A stretch of 64,000 bases of DNA. It comes from Alistipes_A hominis. GTDB taxonomy: Bacteria > Bacteroidota > Bacteroidia > Bacteroidales > Rikenellaceae. The translations under genes and the position numbers were made by a program. The DNA lies in the NCBI RefSeq assembly GCF_014288115.1, contig NZ_JACOOK010000003.1, positions 62,001-126,000 of the forward strand. Direction: 5' to 3'. The notes under the pieces were generated by a model. It had not been told where the DNA came from. It made no database searches and saw only the letters and a program-made list of their open reading frames with translations. Of the stretch, positions 42,661 through 52,615 are shown piece after piece; position 1 is the first letter of the stretch, and each line of letters starts with the position of its first letter.

Positions 42661-43141
42661 TTCGGACGATGCAGACGGAAACGGATCAATCCGCCCGGCG
42701 CGGCAAACGGCGGAGATGCAGACGGATGATTCGTCACCGGTATTCCTGCGAACAGGCGGACCGAGAGTCCGTTCCCTTCGATAGCATGTTCTTTCGAGTT
42801 TGCGAAGATACGTCATGTTTGCGGTTCATTTTGCGATTCCTCGATTGAAAACGCTATTGTCTCGACGCAGCGATTCGCGGTCAAGGAATGGGGAGTACGG
42901 GGATCAGGTTGACGTACATCCTGCCCAGTACCACGGGAGCGTCCAGCATAACGACGTCGATCCGGGCGATGATGCACCCAACGGGTTTGACGGTCGTCTC
43001 ACCCCGCGGATCGAACGTAATTTCTGGAAGAGCCCGTTTCCTGTATTTGGTATCGGGATCGGCCGGAAGTTTCGAGCCGGAAAACACCGTATTTCCGATG
43101 GGGGATCGGCGCCTATCGAATGAATGCTCGTCACTCTAAAC
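42661..43141. other. 481-base region between convergent operons
   Basis: No gene I can support. The minus strand has an open frame of 68 codons at 42881-43087 and the plus strand one of 83 codons at 42888-43139, overlapping each other; neither has a recognised domain. No good terminator hairpin was found for either operon. Confidence 0.4.
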
Positions 43142-43720
43142 CTATGAAAAAACGATAAACAAAAGCGGAAACAGAATGCCTGCCACCAGCTCGATTCCTC
43201 CCCGGCCCCAAAGGCCCTTGCCGCCATGCACCATCACGAGGCCCGTTAGCGTAATCAGTACGAGCGATCCGGCGAACACGTCGGAAAACACGGTCCACCA
43301 GCGGCCCGGATTGTAATGCAGACGGTTCATAACGCTCAACAGCGGACGCTTTTTAACCGATTCGTAGACGGCCTCGCCGGTACGCATGTCGACCACCAGC
43401 GACGACCCGCCTCGGATAAACGCTTTCATATGGGTTGAATCCGGAAAATAGTGCTTCGTGTATGCTGTGGCCTCGCCCAGCGGCTCGAGCATCGACAACA
43501 CGTAATTCTTCGTGTAGTCGTGTTCGCTTTTCGGGAACGTTCCTTCGGTACGGAAGCGGTGTTGGCGGATCGCGTATTCGGCGTTGAAGTCGTGTTTATG
43601 GTTGAGCGTAAATCCCGATATCGCGTAGATCAGCACGATCCCCCCGAAAAAGAATGACAAGTCGCGGTGCACCGCACGGCTCCAGCGCCGGATGTGGGAC
43701 ATGATTTTGCGTTCGGGCAT
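43142..43720 (-). CDS. PepSY-associated transmembrane protein
   Basis: A 192-residue inner-membrane protein of the PepSY_TM type: first helix with the conserved WSRAVHRDLSFFFGGIVLIYAISGFTLN, a periplasmic PepSY-like section (MLEPLGEATAYTKHYFPDSTHMKAFIRGGSSLVVDMRTGEAVYES), RLHYNPGRWWTVFSDVFAGSLVLITLTGLVMV with two further helices, and a last hydrophobic tail. Such proteins often accompany TonB receptors and act in reduction or passage of iron/siderophore or other cargo across the inner membrane. Last gene of the six-gene operon; start 2 bases after the preceding stop. MSHIRRW, six residues in, is an alternative start. Confidence 0.88.
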   Translation of the reverse strand: MPERKIMSHIRRWSRAVHRDLSFFFGGIVLIYAISGFTLNHKHDFNAEYAIRQHRFRTEGTFPKSEHDYTKNYVLSMLEPLGEATAYTKHYFPDSTHMKAFIRGGSSLVVDMRTGEAVYESVKKRPLLSVMNRLHYNPGRWWTVFSDVFAGSLVLITLTGLVMVHGGKGLWGRGGIELVAGILFPLLFIVFS

Positions 43721-43722
43721 AA

Positions 43723-44268
43723 TTACTGAATTTCGTACCCATCCGCTTCGATATAATAAACGGAAAGGTAGTTTTTACCCTCTTTCTTGTTACGTTCGGC
43801 TATGCGCGCGCGGTATTTGTCGAGCCGCGTTTGTAACCGACCGAAATCGGCCTGGGCTGTTTCTTGCTCGGCGGCAGCGGCGCTCTCGCACCGTTCAGCG
43901 GCCTGGTCGGCCCACTGCTGTAGGTAATCCTCGTCGATGCGCTGCTCCATGATGCGGCCTTCGACGCGAACGATCGCATGTACCGCCCCGGCATCGAACA
44001 TACCGATCGATTCCCCGGACTCGATGCGTAGTGTTTTCGTCGAATCGTCCCCGGTCAGGAACAACTTGCGACCGCATTTTTTACAGATCGTTTTGCAGAA
44101 TCCTTCGACGACTACGCTATCGCCTATCCTGTCGCCGGCTACGGCAAGCAGGCTGTCTACCGTCATAGGTACGGCTTCGGCTGTTTTCGTATTCGATCCC
44201 GAACCGCAACCGGCCATGTACATGGCTGCCAAAAACAGTAAAATTGCGTAACTAAAAAACTTTTTCAT
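43723..44268 (-). CDS. Small lipoprotein with Cys-x-x-Cys
   Basis: A 181-residue protein with lipobox MAGCG. About 35-110 reads like an OB-fold (MTVDSLLAVAGDRIGDSVVVEGFCKTICKKCG... KTLRIESGESIGMF... HAIVRVEGRIMEQRIDEDYLQ), including the pair CKTICKKCGRKLF that could bind a metal or be redox-active. A helical stretch rich in Ala and Gln follows. Resembles DUF4920-type lipoproteins by eye; the name is not certain. It lies between DUF6850 (36 bases) and the PepSY gene (2 bases). Confidence 0.75.
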   Translation of the reverse strand: MKKFFSYAILLFLAAMYMAGCGSGSNTKTAEAVPMTVDSLLAVAGDRIGDSVVVEGFCKTICKKCGRKLFLTGDDSTKTLRIESGESIGMFDAGAVHAIVRVEGRIMEQRIDEDYLQQWADQAAERCESAAAAEQETAQADFGRLQTRLDKYRARIAERNKKEGKNYLSVYYIEADGYEIQ

Positions 44269-44304
44269 GTTCGTGTTTTCAATTTCAATATTCGATTCTA
44301 ATTT

Positions 44305-45906
44305 TTATCGGGCCTCCGGATACCGTCCGTATCCCGTCAGAATGCCGAGCGACAGCCCTGCGAAACAACGGTTGCCCGCTCCGCCGGCATGGATGAGTCG
44401 GAAAGCCCCGGCCACAAATCCCCTCAATCCGCTCGTCTTCCGCAGTGCGAAATCATAGTCTACCGTTATGCCGCAAATGGTCAGTGCTCGGCCGAAATAG
44501 GCATACTCCGGGTCGATAACCCCGGTTTGCAAATCGGACTTCCCTGCGGTGTTGACCGTGAGCGAACGGCTGGGAACTGCGGCATAGGCGGCTGCTATAC
44601 TTGCTCGGAGCTGGTGCGCCGCGCCGCGAACGAGCGGCATACCGGCCGATAGTTCGGCGCCGGCACGCGACGCGGCCAATGAAGATGCGGGCAGCACGTA
44701 ACGATTTTCAAAATCGCCGTACCGTAGTTCGGCACCGACATGCCACCGGTAGCCGTTACTGCCGTCCAGCCGGTAATAACGCCACCGGGCGCCCGCTTCG
44801 TCGCGCGAAGTCCGGTATTTGACCGCGCTAAAAATCGTTCTCCAGTAGCTCGTAAATGAACCGTTGGGATTTTGTACGGTGACCGATTCTTGTAAGAACT
44901 CGTTGGCCCGGCCCGTCTTCGAGACATAGTGCAATTCGAACGCATGAAGCCCCTGCGGGCGTTCCAGCAGGCCTTTGATAGCCCCGCTCCATATCGTTTC
45001 GCCGTAATCGCCCGGACTCGCCTGATTCTGTCCTTCGACGCGGTCGCGCCGAACGGTCGCCGACGCCCGCACTATCAGCGAAAATCCGCCGGAACCGTAA
45101 CGGTACTGCGCTTCGCCTCCGTAATAATTCGCCATAAAGCGGCGGGAAAACGAAAGCAAGTCGGGCTCGTCGTATTCACCCATCCCTTTGAATGCGTAAT
45201 AGGGATACTTATCGTAATTGTCCGACTCTTTGCAAACGGGCTTGAGCATCTTTTCTTTGGCAAAACGGTACGACCCGTTCACCCCGACCGTACTGCGCGG
45301 CGACAGTTCAATGGCTATGCCTGGGCGAACGGCCAAATCGAGCGACTGCGTCCGCGTCCGAGGGTCGGATGAACGGGAAAAGTCGCCGGTGCTGTAATCC
45401 AGTGCCGCGCCGACCCACCACCGCCGGCCAATCCGGTGCGATGAGGCCTTCACATGAAAATCGACTGTCTGCTCTTGGTAGCGACTTGCAACGGCACTAC
45501 CCGCCGAATAGGGATTGCCGTTATACGGATCGCGGATGTCGGCCCAGGCCCGGTTGCGGTGCCATTTCTGTGTGAAATCGAATGCGCCCCACAGGTGTAG
45601 TCCTTTCAGCGACAGATAGCTGTCGGAATGAAATCCGGCGGACACCGCCTCTGCGGCCTGTTGCGGACGACGGTACGCACCCGACTCGGAAGTCGCTCCG
45701 AGCCGGGTTGTCCCGTAATCGGGCATCGGACGGACGCCCAAAGCCGCCGGATTGGTTGAACCGAGCCAAAGATTACGCTCTTCGAGCAGCATACGCTCGG
45801 GAGTCGTTCCCGACGGAACGCACCATGTCCCGTCGGGCCAAAGGGTCTGTCCCCCGAGGCTCAACGAAGCAACCAGCAACCATATGCACATTCCGATCCG
45901 TTTCAT
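44305..45906 (-). CDS. DUF6850-like outer-membrane beta-barrel protein
   Basis: A 533-residue protein with signal peptide (MKRIGMCIWLLVASLSLGGQ). The body is strand-rich with many alternating aromatic residues (GLHLWGAFDFTQKWHRNRAWADI, RRWWVGAALDYSTGDFSRSSDP, STVGVNGSYRFAKEKM, GYRWHVGAELRYGDFENRYV), typical of a large outer-membrane barrel of DUF6850. In Bacteroidota this family occurs next to DUF4876 proteins and TonB receptors, as here (21 bases downstream of the DUF4876 gene). Possibly an accessory pore. Confidence 0.8.
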   Translation of the reverse strand: MKRIGMCIWLLVASLSLGGQTLWPDGTWCVPSGTTPERMLLEERNLWLGSTNPAALGVRPMPDYGTTRLGATSESGAYRRPQQAAEAVSAGFHSDSYLSLKGLHLWGAFDFTQKWHRNRAWADIRDPYNGNPYSAGSAVASRYQEQTVDFHVKASSHRIGRRWWVGAALDYSTGDFSRSSDPRTRTQSLDLAVRPGIAIELSPRSTVGVNGSYRFAKEKMLKPVCKESDNYDKYPYYAFKGMGEYDEPDLLSFSRRFMANYYGGEAQYRYGSGGFSLIVRASATVRRDRVEGQNQASPGDYGETIWSGAIKGLLERPQGLHAFELHYVSKTGRANEFLQESVTVQNPNGSFTSYWRTIFSAVKYRTSRDEAGARWRYYRLDGSNGYRWHVGAELRYGDFENRYVLPASSLAASRAGAELSAGMPLVRGAAHQLRASIAAAYAAVPSRSLTVNTAGKSDLQTGVIDPEYAYFGRALTICGITVDYDFALRKTSGLRGFVAGAFRLIHAGGAGNRCFAGLSLGILTGYGRYPEAR

Positions 45907-45927
45907 CCCATTCTTTTCGTTTGGATG

Positions 45928-47184
45928 CTACTTATTCAGTACGGGTTTGTCGTATTGCCTCGGCACGAGAAAAGCGGGTGTACCGTCTACCGACGTCGAA
46001 ACGACGAAATCGGCTCCCGAGTTATTCGTATCCTGGAGCACTTTGCGGCCGTCGGTTGCGGTATAAGCCACCTTGCGCTCGGCAATCACCGGCACCTCAC
46101 GACCGAGGACGGCGGCCGAAGCGTCGAGCTCCGCATGCATGACCGGATTAGCGTCTTCCGCCTTGTATTGCTGTACGGCATCGATGATGATGCCGTTAGG
46201 AATCTTTAGGAACACGTTCGACGACGAACTGCCCGGCTCCGGAAGCTTTTCCATAGATGCGATCTCGGCGTCCGTGGCGCGGAATAGGATGACCGACATG
46301 GTAGCCATACCGAATACGCGGGCGCCGGCAATTGCCTTGTAGACGATCTCCATGTTTGGAACTGCCGTATTGTCCTGCGACATGTCCGAATCGGCATAAT
46401 AGGTTTCGAAATCGGCGCCTGTTAGATCGATGTCCATCGGACGCTCTTCGGTAACGAAATTAGCGGCGCTCTGGGCGACGACGACACTCTCACCGGGGGC
46501 GAGCGGGTGTTCGGAACCCGAGCCGGGGAAACGGGCTGCCGTATTGACGAACACGGCATCCTTATACTGTTCGTAGAACGGATTGGTTACGGCCGCAGTG
46601 TTCGTATTGCCCCACAGGTAGGCCAGGCAAAGGCCGTCGAGGTAAACCGTTTCGGACGAATTGTTGAAAATCTCCCAGTACCGGTCGTTGAGGAACGTTT
46701 TGCCGGCTGTCGTTTTCGTACCGTTCGAATAGATCTTGCTGATCACCAGGCTGCCCTTGACTGCCCAATTCAGCGTTACTTCGTGCGTTTTGGCCGCATC
46801 CTCGTCGGTGAGCAGGTTGACAGACAGCGACAGGCCGCTCAGCACGACCTCGTTCTTCAGATCGTCACCCAGTCCAGGGGCCAGTTCCTTGAACTGGGCG
46901 GCTGTCAGCGTTTTTGACACGGAAAGGTCGTACACGCCCTGCATGATGTAAGTGAACGTCGCTATGCCGTCTTTCGCCTCGGTTGTATAGATCGTACCGG
47001 AATTGCGGTCTTTGAGTGTTACCTCTCCCTCGAAACGAGCCGAGGAGGAGAAGCCATCCGGATAGTTTATCCGGAATTCAGTTGACTCGATGCCCTTGAA
47101 ATCCTCGTCCTTCTTACAGGACGTAAATGCCGCGAAAACCGCGAGCAGCATCAACGTAATTTGGGGTAATCTTTTCATTTTCAT
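45928..47184 (-). CDS. DUF4876-family lipoprotein
   Basis: Start at ATG 47184 (MKMKRLPQ...), 418 residues; the open frame upstream overlaps the TonB receptor gene and is rejected. Lipobox FTSCK. The first 150 residues look like a carboxypeptidase-regulatory or Ig-like domain (SARFEGEVTLKDRNSGTIYTTEAKDGIATFTYIMQGVYDLSVSK). Then the DUF4876 body (LVISKIYSNGTKTTAGKTFLNDRYWEIFNNSSETVYLDGLCLAYLWGN). Usually surface lipoproteins paired with a TonB receptor, in the way that SusD pairs with SusC. It starts 26 bases after the receptor stop. Confidence 0.85.
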   Translation of the reverse strand: MKMKRLPQITLMLLAVFAAFTSCKKDEDFKGIESTEFRINYPDGFSSSARFEGEVTLKDRNSGTIYTTEAKDGIATFTYIMQGVYDLSVSKTLTAAQFKELAPGLGDDLKNEVVLSGLSLSVNLLTDEDAAKTHEVTLNWAVKGSLVISKIYSNGTKTTAGKTFLNDRYWEIFNNSSETVYLDGLCLAYLWGNTNTAAVTNPFYEQYKDAVFVNTAARFPGSGSEHPLAPGESVVVAQSAANFVTEERPMDIDLTGADFETYYADSDMSQDNTAVPNMEIVYKAIAGARVFGMATMSVILFRATDAEIASMEKLPEPGSSSSNVFLKIPNGIIIDAVQQYKAEDANPVMHAELDASAAVLGREVPVIAERKVAYTATDGRKVLQDTNNSGADFVVSTSVDGTPAFLVPRQYDKPVLNK

Positions 47185-47210
47185 TGTTTTTTTATTGTTA
47201 ATTGTGATTT

Positions 47211-49970
47211 TCAGAAACTTGCATTTATTTCGAATCCGTATGAGAACAGGTTCGAATTGCGCTCGACGAGCGTCGTCGAGATCGAACTCTTGTGCCACGG
47301 TTGCTTGAAGAACACGTTGTTGACATAGAACGAGAAGCCAAGACCGTTGCCGACTTCTTTGGTCACGCGCAGATTGACCGACCACAGCGGCGGCCATGTT
47401 TCAGGCAAGTTGCTGATCTGCGATTTGTAGATCTGATCCTTGACCATAAACCCCTCGAAACGAGCCTCGGGATCGGCGAGCTGCGCCGCGGTAAAGGGTA
47501 CGTAGACCGTCGCCCCGGGATGATTCCGGTCGACCGTCACGTATCCCACCGGAATCTCGGGAATGTTGATCGTCCGGTTGTACTCGTAGAAAATGGCCTG
47601 CACGGTAGCCGATACGACGAAACGGATCGACGGAATGTGTTGCACGATCCGTAGTGCCGTGCTGTAACGCCGATCGACCGAGGTCGACGATCCTTCCGGG
47701 TAAACAACCATCGTCTTTTGCTCGATCGTCGTGCTACCGACGGGCGTATTGTAGATTTTGTTCGACGAGTTGTTTCGCGTGACGATATAAGAGCCGTTCA
47801 GGTAGAAGCTCGTGCCGGTCGCCTCAATCCGTCCCAGTTCGAAATCGTACTCGATCCCCCGGCTGACCGAACGACGGCAGTTGCCCGGACGATCGATACG
47901 GTGCAGTACCGTATCGATCGAAGTGGGATTTTGGGGATCGTATGCGAGCTTCCCGTCCTCAACGGACACCGCCGAAGAGGCCCAGCGTGCCACTGTCGGC
48001 GCGATCCACTCGTCGGTCAGTGTTCCGAACCCGTCGTTCACGCGTTCGTGGAAAGCCGTCACCGAGAACCGCATCCCGTTGTGCAGCGTTACGTCGGCAC
48101 CTGCTTCGAACTTGCGGTTTTTCATCGGTTTCAGCTGCTCGTTGGTCAGATCGTAGACCCGGGTCGTATAAACGACATAGGGAGTCCCGTCGATCGTCGC
48201 ACTGATATTCTGCATGTCAAGATATCCAGGATCGGGATAGAGGTACAGCAAACCCGGCATTTTGGCTGAAATGCCGTAACCGAAACGAAACCGCAGTCCC
48301 CTGGTAGGCAGGTAGGCGGCATTGATCCGGGGCATCACACTCGACAAACTTTCCGTTCTACCGGGTTGCGCCAGTGTCCAACGCAGACCCGCCTGTACTT
48401 TCAGCTGGGTTTTGCCGATTTTCAGATCGAATTGGTCCTCGCCGTAAAGCGAAAATTGCGTCAGGAACGGGATGTCGCGAAAGGAACGCGAACGCAGCTG
48501 TGCAAGGGGCAGATTCGGATTCTCGTTGTAGAATCCGCGTCCGAGATTCCCCTCGCTGCGCAGTTCGGCTCCGATGGCGATTCGATGGAGAAATCCTTCC
48601 TGTCCCAGGTAAAAATCGTCGCCGAGCTGAACATAAAAAGAGATCGGGCGTCCGTCGGTACCGCCTCTGCCGACGTACTGGGACGGCAGGATTGCCGCCT
48701 GCTGGGTCGAGTTGCCGGTCGCGTTGAACACCGGTGCGTTATGGGCCGCCGGTGCAAGCATCTTGACTTGGTAATCGTCGTCGCGGCTGTACGAAAATCC
48801 GATATCGTAATGGAGACTGCGCATCAGCAGCCTGTCCGCGCCGAACCGCCCCGAATGGCTGAACGTAATTCCGTACTGACGGCTCTGCGCGTACATGCCG
48901 CGTACCAGTTCCGGCTCGCCGGGGTCGGCTCCGCTCCAGTCGCGGATCAGCTTCAGCCCCAGCCGGGTCGTCACCGCCCAACGGCCGTCGGCGAGATTCT
49001 TCGAATGAATCAAGGAGAGCAGCCCCCGGTTATAAGTATCGGTCGCATAGCGCGGGTCGGACTTGCCGTGCGCGTAATCGGCGCTCAAATTCAGCGTTCC
49101 GGCGCGGCCCAGATCGAAACCTTTGTCGGCATAAAGTTGCTGGATCCCGGGCATGATCCGCGCGAGCACTCGACCAGGTGCCCGGCCTACTTTGCTTTTG
49201 ATTAGCATGGTTCCGCTGCTCATATCGCCGTACCGGGCCGATGCGATGCCCCGGATCACCTCGATTGACTCGATGTTATCGGTACCGATACCGCGCAAGT
49301 CGATCCCTTTGCCTGCAGTGCTGAACGCCCCTGCCTCGACATTCAGGTTCGCATTGTTGGATAACGGAATGCCGTCGACGACGATTGAACCGCCGAAAGC
49401 GTTGTTGTTATCTGCTTCGAGCGTCCGGTTACGGAACTGTCCGGTGCTGATCAGCGACGGATTGCTGCCCAGAAAATTACCAGGGAGCAACTGGAGTACA
49501 TCCTTGAGGCTGGTCGCCTGTAGGTGATCAAGCGCCTGACGGCCGATCGACGACGAAGTCGAGAGGCCGCTCTTGTTGTTCTCGGCGACGACAACGACCT
49601 CTTTCATCGCGAACGAAGAAGGCATCATCGCGATCCGGACGCTGTCTTCGGTTTCCGCTTTCAGCTCGACGGTTAGCGAGACCGTTTCGTAACCAAGCAA
49701 CGAGACTGACAATTCGGCTTTCCCGGGCGGAACATCGGCAAAAAGGGCTTCGCCGTCCGTCCCAGCCACTGCCCATAAGCCATACGGAGCGAGGGTCGTC
49801 ACGGCCGCCTGCAACGGTTTGCCGTCCTTCGCCGAAATGACGCGTACGCGAAACGGCGCGCTACGAGGCGAAGCGGCTCCTGTAAAAGCCGCCCCGACCA
49901 TCGGGGGCAGACACAACGTCCCCAACCATATCACGAACAATCGGAATCCCATAACAGTCCTTCTTTTCAC
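47211..49970 (-). CDS. TonB-dependent outer-membrane receptor
   Basis: A 919-residue receptor. Signal peptide to about residue 30, carboxypeptidase-regulatory domain about 37-115 (FRVRVISAKDGKPLQAAVTTLAPYGLW... VPPGKAELSVSLLGYETVSL), plug domain about 140-260 (SSIGRQALDHLQATSLKDVLQLLPG; VEVIRGIASARYGDMSSGTMLIKSK) and a 22-stranded barrel ending in ...SYGFEINASF with a C-terminal Phe. No SusD partner follows; instead a DUF4876 lipoprotein. It imports a ligand, possibly a peptide-, iron- or cofactor-type molecule, with energy from TonB-ExbBD. Confidence 0.93.
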   Translation of the reverse strand: MKRRTVMGFRLFVIWLGTLCLPPMVGAAFTGAASPRSAPFRVRVISAKDGKPLQAAVTTLAPYGLWAVAGTDGEALFADVPPGKAELSVSLLGYETVSLTVELKAETEDSVRIAMMPSSFAMKEVVVVAENNKSGLSTSSSIGRQALDHLQATSLKDVLQLLPGNFLGSNPSLISTGQFRNRTLEADNNNAFGGSIVVDGIPLSNNANLNVEAGAFSTAGKGIDLRGIGTDNIESIEVIRGIASARYGDMSSGTMLIKSKVGRAPGRVLARIMPGIQQLYADKGFDLGRAGTLNLSADYAHGKSDPRYATDTYNRGLLSLIHSKNLADGRWAVTTRLGLKLIRDWSGADPGEPELVRGMYAQSRQYGITFSHSGRFGADRLLMRSLHYDIGFSYSRDDDYQVKMLAPAAHNAPVFNATGNSTQQAAILPSQYVGRGGTDGRPISFYVQLGDDFYLGQEGFLHRIAIGAELRSEGNLGRGFYNENPNLPLAQLRSRSFRDIPFLTQFSLYGEDQFDLKIGKTQLKVQAGLRWTLAQPGRTESLSSVMPRINAAYLPTRGLRFRFGYGISAKMPGLLYLYPDPGYLDMQNISATIDGTPYVVYTTRVYDLTNEQLKPMKNRKFEAGADVTLHNGMRFSVTAFHERVNDGFGTLTDEWIAPTVARWASSAVSVEDGKLAYDPQNPTSIDTVLHRIDRPGNCRRSVSRGIEYDFELGRIEATGTSFYLNGSYIVTRNNSSNKIYNTPVGSTTIEQKTMVVYPEGSSTSVDRRYSTALRIVQHIPSIRFVVSATVQAIFYEYNRTINIPEIPVGYVTVDRNHPGATVYVPFTAAQLADPEARFEGFMVKDQIYKSQISNLPETWPPLWSVNLRVTKEVGNGLGFSFYVNNVFFKQPWHKSSISTTLVERNSNLFSYGFEINASF

Positions 49971-49999
49971 ACTTCTTCGCCCTGCTACTGAACGGTCGT

Positions 50000-52585
50000 T
50001 CAGAGGCCTTTCTCCAAAGCCTTCTCGATTTCGTAATTCAGATAGCGGTAATGCTCGGCCAGCTCGTCCGTCGAACTCTGAACCCGGGCGCGCAGCAACT
50101 TTCCGAGCTTGCGCAATTGATTATAACACAGAGAAGTCGCATACAACTGCACATCCGTGGCACGGGTCGAACCGGTCATCTGGTCTTCGAAACCGTTCCC
50201 GTGCCGGCCGCATTCGATGTGGCGGCAGGGCCAGAATGCGCCTTCGTCTTCCGCAGGATAATCAGTCAAGCCGCGTAACGATGACTCCTTGTCCAGCGCG
50301 TCGATCCCGCGCAGCATACTCTGCACGAACGCATATTGCATCATTCGCTCACTGTGCGAAAGCGGCTTGTTTTTTAGCGTCGAAGCCCACACTCGGTTGT
50401 AAATGTCATCAACGTACTCCGACGCGGAATAGGCATCTTCAGGCGTCAACTTGGCATTGGTTTCCATGCGCGCGATCCGTCCGGGGAGCAACAGCGTGCG
50501 AACGGTGGACATCTGGTAATCGGTCACGTCCTCGTTTTTCGGCCGCGTCAGTTTTTCCAGTTGCGGATTGACGTACCAGTCGGGCAGTTCGTACAACTTA
50601 TCGAAAATAAAGTTCAGCGCCTCTTTTTGTTTCTGTTTGGAAACCATCTCGAACGCGGGTTGGTCGGAGCCGACCATCGGATAGTAGCGGTACGAACCTC
50701 CGAGATAGACCATGACATGCCCCAAATAGCGGCGCGCCTGCTTGAAGACCTCTTCGTAAAGTTTTTCGGTGCGGTTGTAATCTTTACCCGGATAGGCGGT
50801 CCACAGGTGCAGGCTGTCGACAACGATCTTCAGGTTCCGAATACCGTATTCGGTAGCCTTCATCGCGTCGTCGCCGAGCGATTCGGTCTGCGAAGCGGGA
50901 TCCGTCGCACCGAAAATAGCCTGTTCGCCGTAAATATAGATCGGATCGTCGGCCTTTTCATCGATCCAGCGGTTCAGCACGGGCACTTCCTCTTCGGGAG
51001 TCTTTGCTTCGAATATCGGTTGATAGGCCCATTTGATCGCGTAATAGTCGTATAGGCCGAGATGGGGTGGCAGCAGTTGCGTCACTCCGTCACCCGGTTG
51101 AGCGACGTAATTGTTGCGGGCATAGTCCATAATCGAGGCCGTCGTGCCGTATTTCTCCGTAAATGAAGGCGAGCGCAGGGAGTCGACCGGATAAGCGTAC
51201 GACCCGCGCATGTTGTGCATCAGGCCGAGCGTGTGCCCCACTTCGTGGGCTATTACATAGCGCAGCATCGGCCCCATCGTTTCGGTGTCATACACCTCAG
51301 CGCGGGCTTTCGGATCGACGGCGGCGGTCTGGACGAAACGCCAGTTGTGCACTAGTTCGATCACGTTATGGAAAAAGTAGACGGACGCCTGTAGGATTTC
51401 GCCGCTGCGTGGGTCGGTCCACGACGGTCCCATCGCGTTGGCCACGTTGGTCGACGAATAGACAATGCAGGTGTTCCTGATATCGTCCGGATTGAACTGT
51501 GGATCGTCTGGATAGTCGCGGGCGACGATGGCATTTTTGAAACCGATCGCCTCAAAGGCTTTCTGCCAGTCTTCAATCCCTGCCTTGATATAGGGACGCC
51601 ACTTGTCGGGGAAAGCCGGATCGACATAATAGACGATCTGTTTGGCCGGTTCGACCAATTCGCCGCGCTTGTACTTTTCGAGGTCTTCGTCCCGAGGCGC
51701 GATGTTCCAACGCTCGAGATAGCGGACGGTTTCCAGGTAATCCTTATCGGTCGAATACTTCACTTTGCGGCTGTTGAACAGACCGATGCGCGGGCTACCG
51801 TAGCGCGGGCGCATCGGAGTCTCGGGAAGTCGGATCATCGACACGGTCATCTCGGCCGTGAAAGGATGGTCGTAAACCGTATAAACCATCCGCGTTCGAA
51901 AATTGACGTTTTCCGGAAATGCCTGCATGGACACGACGCCGGACATCTCTTTCTGGAATTTGCCCTGCATCGATTCTCTCAACCCGAACAACTTGGCCAA
52001 TGGGGAAGCGTCCAGAAACGGGCGGAAAGGTTTCTGGTCGGAGGCGAAAAAACTTCCGACCTCGATCACAACGGCCGACGAGTCGGGCGACACGGCGGCG
52101 ATCGGGAAAGCCTGCATCACAGGATCGATCTTATTCCGTTCGAATCCCGGAGCGATACTCTCGGCCGAATCGCATACGGCCGAACAGTCGACCGTATGCA
52201 GATACACCTTGTCATCGTCGGCCGACCAGCGAATCAAAAGCGGATCGTGCGGCATCCGTCCCGCAATGATGTCCCGGTTGTTGCTGATGCCCGATACGCG
52301 GGCGGCCAGCAGCATTTGGGCGTCCATGACCGAATAAGGCAATTCCATATAATATTTCGATTTGACCTTATGCAGGATCACCAATCCGCGGACGGTTTCC
52401 GCATCTGGAGTAATTACGGATTCGTACGGCTTGCGGCTGTTGTTTCTCAGGGAGTCGACCGTCGTATCTTTCGCCGCCGTCTCAACGACGGCCTTGCGCC
52501 TGCCGGATTTTTTGTCTTTGGCAACCGCAGCGGCTGTTACCGTCGTTACGAGCAATAGGCAAGCGAATGTTTTCAGCATTTTCAT
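50000..52585 (-). CDS. Zinc-dependent metalloprotease (DUF5117/DUF4953 type)
   Basis: Start at ATG 52585 (MKMLKTFACLLLVTTVTAAA), 861 residues; the first 36 codons of the longer frame precede the signal peptide and overlap the promoter. The zinc site is VIAHEVGHTLGLMHN near residue 440 (HExxHxxGxxH, metzincin-like). Flanking parts fit DUF5117 (N-terminal; RMVYTVYDHPFTAEMTVSMIRLP) and the C-terminal domain DUF4953. It is exported, probably to the periplasm or surface. First gene of the six-gene operon, 29 bases before the TonB receptor, so its products may be cargo for the receptor. Confidence 0.92.
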   Translation of the reverse strand: MKMLKTFACLLLVTTVTAAAVAKDKKSGRRKAVVETAAKDTTVDSLRNNSRKPYESVITPDAETVRGLVILHKVKSKYYMELPYSVMDAQMLLAARVSGISNNRDIIAGRMPHDPLLIRWSADDDKVYLHTVDCSAVCDSAESIAPGFERNKIDPVMQAFPIAAVSPDSSAVVIEVGSFFASDQKPFRPFLDASPLAKLFGLRESMQGKFQKEMSGVVSMQAFPENVNFRTRMVYTVYDHPFTAEMTVSMIRLPETPMRPRYGSPRIGLFNSRKVKYSTDKDYLETVRYLERWNIAPRDEDLEKYKRGELVEPAKQIVYYVDPAFPDKWRPYIKAGIEDWQKAFEAIGFKNAIVARDYPDDPQFNPDDIRNTCIVYSSTNVANAMGPSWTDPRSGEILQASVYFFHNVIELVHNWRFVQTAAVDPKARAEVYDTETMGPMLRYVIAHEVGHTLGLMHNMRGSYAYPVDSLRSPSFTEKYGTTASIMDYARNNYVAQPGDGVTQLLPPHLGLYDYYAIKWAYQPIFEAKTPEEEVPVLNRWIDEKADDPIYIYGEQAIFGATDPASQTESLGDDAMKATEYGIRNLKIVVDSLHLWTAYPGKDYNRTEKLYEEVFKQARRYLGHVMVYLGGSYRYYPMVGSDQPAFEMVSKQKQKEALNFIFDKLYELPDWYVNPQLEKLTRPKNEDVTDYQMSTVRTLLLPGRIARMETNAKLTPEDAYSASEYVDDIYNRVWASTLKNKPLSHSERMMQYAFVQSMLRGIDALDKESSLRGLTDYPAEDEGAFWPCRHIECGRHGNGFEDQMTGSTRATDVQLYATSLCYNQLRKLGKLLRARVQSSTDELAEHYRYLNYEIEKALEKGL

Positions 52586-52615
52586 CGTATGTCGAATTTG
52601 GTTTTTTTCGTGCCA

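Noticed and set aside
42881..43139. Two overlapping frames (68 codons minus, 83 codons plus) between the TetR and PepSY genes
   Set aside because: No domain, no promoter, mutual overlap; neither can be preferred.
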